From assembly GCA_963989385.1 (NCBI GenBank), contig OZ022506.1, forward strand, positions 67,467,434 to 67,531,433: DNA of 64,000 nt, given 5' to 3'. Numbering within the stretch: the stretch's first letter is position 1; every line of letters begins with the position of its first letter. The stretch is from Ctena decussata (lineage: Eukaryota; Mollusca; Bivalvia; Lucinida; Lucinidae). Below the pieces are notes generated by a model that was not told the DNA's origin, made no database searches, and worked only from the letters and a program-made list of their open reading frames with translations. Below, piece after piece: positions 61,886 through 64,000 of this stretch. The position numbers and the translations under genes are program-made.

Positions 61886-62126
61886 ATGAGCCACATCATG
61901 TGATTTCCAACAATGTGGCAATTTTGTCATGTGATATTCAGATCATCCTTCTCAATCACACAAGGTAACCATAGACCTCAGTTTTGGATGTATGGCTTGG
62001 GCCACTTCCATAGATGGCTGATGTGACAAGCAAAGGCTCTGATCAGACTGCACTTAAGTGCAGTCTGATCAGTACCTTTGCTTGTCCCCAATGCCACATC
62101 GTTGGAAATCACATGATGTGGCTCAT
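61886..62126. mobile_element. Palindromic MITE, ATGAGCCACATCATGTGATT ends
   Basis: ATGAGCCACATCATGTGATT, TCCAACAATGTGGCA pair with TGCCACATCGTTGGA, AATCACATGATGTGGCTCAT. The centre is GATCAGACTGCACTTAAGTG, CAGTCTGATCAG. It begins 60 bp after the exon 10 donor. Confidence 0.85.
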
Positions 62127-62408
62127 AATCATTTTGCAAAGCTTTTCATTTGAGTCAGCTCCTAAAGAATTAGCTCTCCCTTGGAGCAGCTTCTACCCTT
62201 TATGACTAGACCCTATTTTGGAAGGGATTTGTCATTTGGGGAAGCAAACAAGAAGCCACAAAAGTTATTTCCCATTGTAAAAATGGTGTAAAAAGGTAGA
62301 TGTACCCCTTAAATTTTAATTCACAAAACAGTCCTGATCTTGAACATTTGTCCTAAAAAAAGTTGATAGGAAGGAGCTTGTCTTAAAGCTCAGCTCAGCT
62401 CAGTTTTT

Positions 62409-63919
62409 AGCTCACCTGAGCCATAGGCTCAGGGTGAGCTATTGTGATCACCCAGTGTCCGTCGTCCGTCGTGCGTCGTCCGTCGTGCGTCGTCAACAAT
62501 TTGCTTTAAATGACATCTTCTCTGAAACCGCTAGGGCTAGGGCTTTGATATTTGGTATGAAGCATTGTCTAGTGGTCCTCTACCAAGTTTGTTCAAATGG
62601 TGGCCCCAGGGTCCAAAATGGCCCTGGGGCAGGGGGTCTTGGGTTCAAAATTAAAAAATACTTAAAAATCTTCTTCTCCAGAACTGCTTGGCTCAGATGC
62701 TTGAAATTTGGTGTGTAGCATTGCCTAGTGGTCCTCTACCAAGTTTGTTCAAATGGTGGCCCCAGGGTCCAAAATGGCCCTGGGGCAGGGGGTCGTGGGT
62801 TCGAAACTTAAAAATACTTAAAAATCTTCTTCTCCAGAACTGCTTGGCTCAGATGCTTGAAATTTGGTATGTAGCATTGCCTAGTGTTCCTCTACCAAGT
62901 TTGTTCAAATGGTGGCCCCAGGGTCCAAAATGGCCCTGGGGCAGGGGGTCTTGGGTTGGAAACTAAAAAATACTTAAAAATCTTCTTTTCCAGAACTGCT
63001 TGGCTCAAATGCTTGAAATTTGGTATGATGCATTGCCTAGTAGCCCTTTACCAAGTTTGTTCAGATGGTGGCCCCAGCGTCCAAAATGGCCCTGGGGCAG
63101 GAGTCTTGGGTTCGATACTAAAAAATACTTAAAAATCTTCTTCTCCAGAACTGCTTGGCTCAAATGCTTGAAATTTGGTATGATGCATTGCCTAGTAGCC
63201 CTTTACCAAGTTTGTTCAGATGGTGGCCCCAGGGTCCAAAATGGCCCTGGGGCAGGGGGTCTTGGGTTCGATACTAAAAAATACTTAAAAATCTTCTTCT
63301 CCAGAACTGCTTAGCTCAGATGCTTGAAATGTGGTATGTTACATTGCCTAGTGGTCCTCTACCAAGTTTATTCAAATGGTGTCCCCAGGGTCTAAACTGG
63401 CCCTGGGGCAGGGAGTCCCAGGTTTGAAACATAGAAATACATAGAAAAATATTCAAAAATCTTCATCTTCAGAACCGCAAGGCTCAGATGCTTGAAATTT
63501 GGTATATAGCATTGCCTAATAGTCCTTTACCAAGTTTGTTCAAATAATGGCCCCAGGATCTAAAATTACCCTGCGGCAGGGAGTCATGAGTTCGAGCCAT
63601 AGAAATACATAGGAAACTATTCAAAAATCTTATTCTTTAGAACCACTTGGCCCAGATGCTTGAAAGTTGGTATGTAGCATTGCCTAATAGTCCTTTACCA
63701 AATTTGTTCTAATGATGGCCCCAGGGTCCAAAATGGCCCTGTGCCAGAGAGTCCTGAGTTTGAGCCATAGAAATACATAGGAAACTATTCATAAATCTTC
63801 TTCTTCAGAACCATTTGGAATGGTTGCAAACTATCAGGTTTGTTCAAATGGTGACCCTAGTTTAACCTTTGACCTTTTTGTTCAGGTGAGCGATTCAGGG
63901 CCTCTTGGCCCTCTTGTTT
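62409..63919 (+). mobile_element. Helentron-like element, AGCTCACCTGAGC family, copy 4
   Basis: The head AGCTCACCTGAGCCATAGGC is followed by CCGTCGTCCGTCGTGCGTCG. The tail CAGGTGAGCGATTCAGGGCC, TCTTGGCCCTCTTGTTT closes it. The interior is about eight units of about 150-160 bp with AGAACTGCTTGGCTCAGATG, GAAATTTGGTATGTAGCATT and AAATGGCCCTGGGGCAGGGG. The overlapping ORFs here are all repeat translations. Confidence 0.85.
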
Positions 63920-64000
63920 GTGTGAGTGTGTGTGTGTGGGGGGGGGGGGGGGTTGCTGTTAATAAAAATTGACATGGAAGACTTGCACCTTGACTGATCA
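63920..64000. other. Low-complexity end of window
   Basis: There is a (GT)n run and a G13-14 tract at 63938-63952, then unique sequence to the edge. Confidence 0.6.

Noticed and set aside
62434..63314. Several overlapping ORFs rich in Gly, Pro and Trp
   Set aside because: All are frames of the ~155-bp repeats inside the Helentron-like element.

Overview
The window looks like animal nuclear DNA, most likely from a bivalve mollusc. It is AT-rich, has long introns and GT-AG splice sites, and is packed with non-autonomous transposons. The bivalve call is an inference from the repeat style: terminal-hairpin elements with CCGTC-rich heads, tRNA-derived SINEs and very many foldback MITEs. I could not search a database.

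There is one recognisable protein-coding gene. It runs on the + strand from about 11349 to beyond the right edge, and I identify it as PDE2A, the cGMP-stimulated 3',5'-cyclic nucleotide phosphodiesterase. I found ten coding exons (11349-11439, 15330-15382, 37785-37859, 41764-41805, 43965-44033, 46050-46180, 47351-47462, 53918-53957, 59156-59219, 61739-61826). Their phases agree throughout and they join into 765 nt, or 255 codons. They cover the end of the N-terminal region, the whole GAF-A domain, the connecting helix and the start of GAF-B. The rest of GAF-B and the HD-type catalytic domain must lie to the right. The N-terminal coding exons were not found and must lie to the left or be too divergent to see. 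A TATA/initiator pair near 6456-6485 is a possible but unproven promoter.

The most interesting coding signal is at exon 8. If its splice donor at 53958 is ignored, the frame stays open for a further 408 codons to a stop at 55181-55183. It would encode an acidic, Ser/Asp/Glu/Asn-rich, apparently disordered tail. This predicts either a GAF-A-only truncated PDE2A isoform or, through a weak phase-1 donor just before the stop, a very large insert between GAF-A and GAF-B.

Almost everything else is mobile-element material. 1-5300: two head-to-tail copies of a Helentron-like element filled with ~145-bp repeats. 5300-11300: SINE, foldback elements, possible promoter. 11500-37700 (introns 1-2): MITE families, hairpin-ended elements, a 58-bp satellite array and long C tracts. 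37700-48000: the GAF-A exons among foldback elements, a 39-bp array, a 45-bp array and a SINE with a perfect 13-bp target duplication. 48000-53900: a Tc1-type relic, a hAT-type MITE with an 8-bp duplication, and a 3-bp-duplication MITE nested in another element. 55331-57050: a PIF/Harbinger-like relic with a SINE inside it. 57000-64000: exons 9-10, three more copies of the AGCCGCGACAC MITE, and a final Helentron-like element. Several nested insertions give a relative order of transposon activity.
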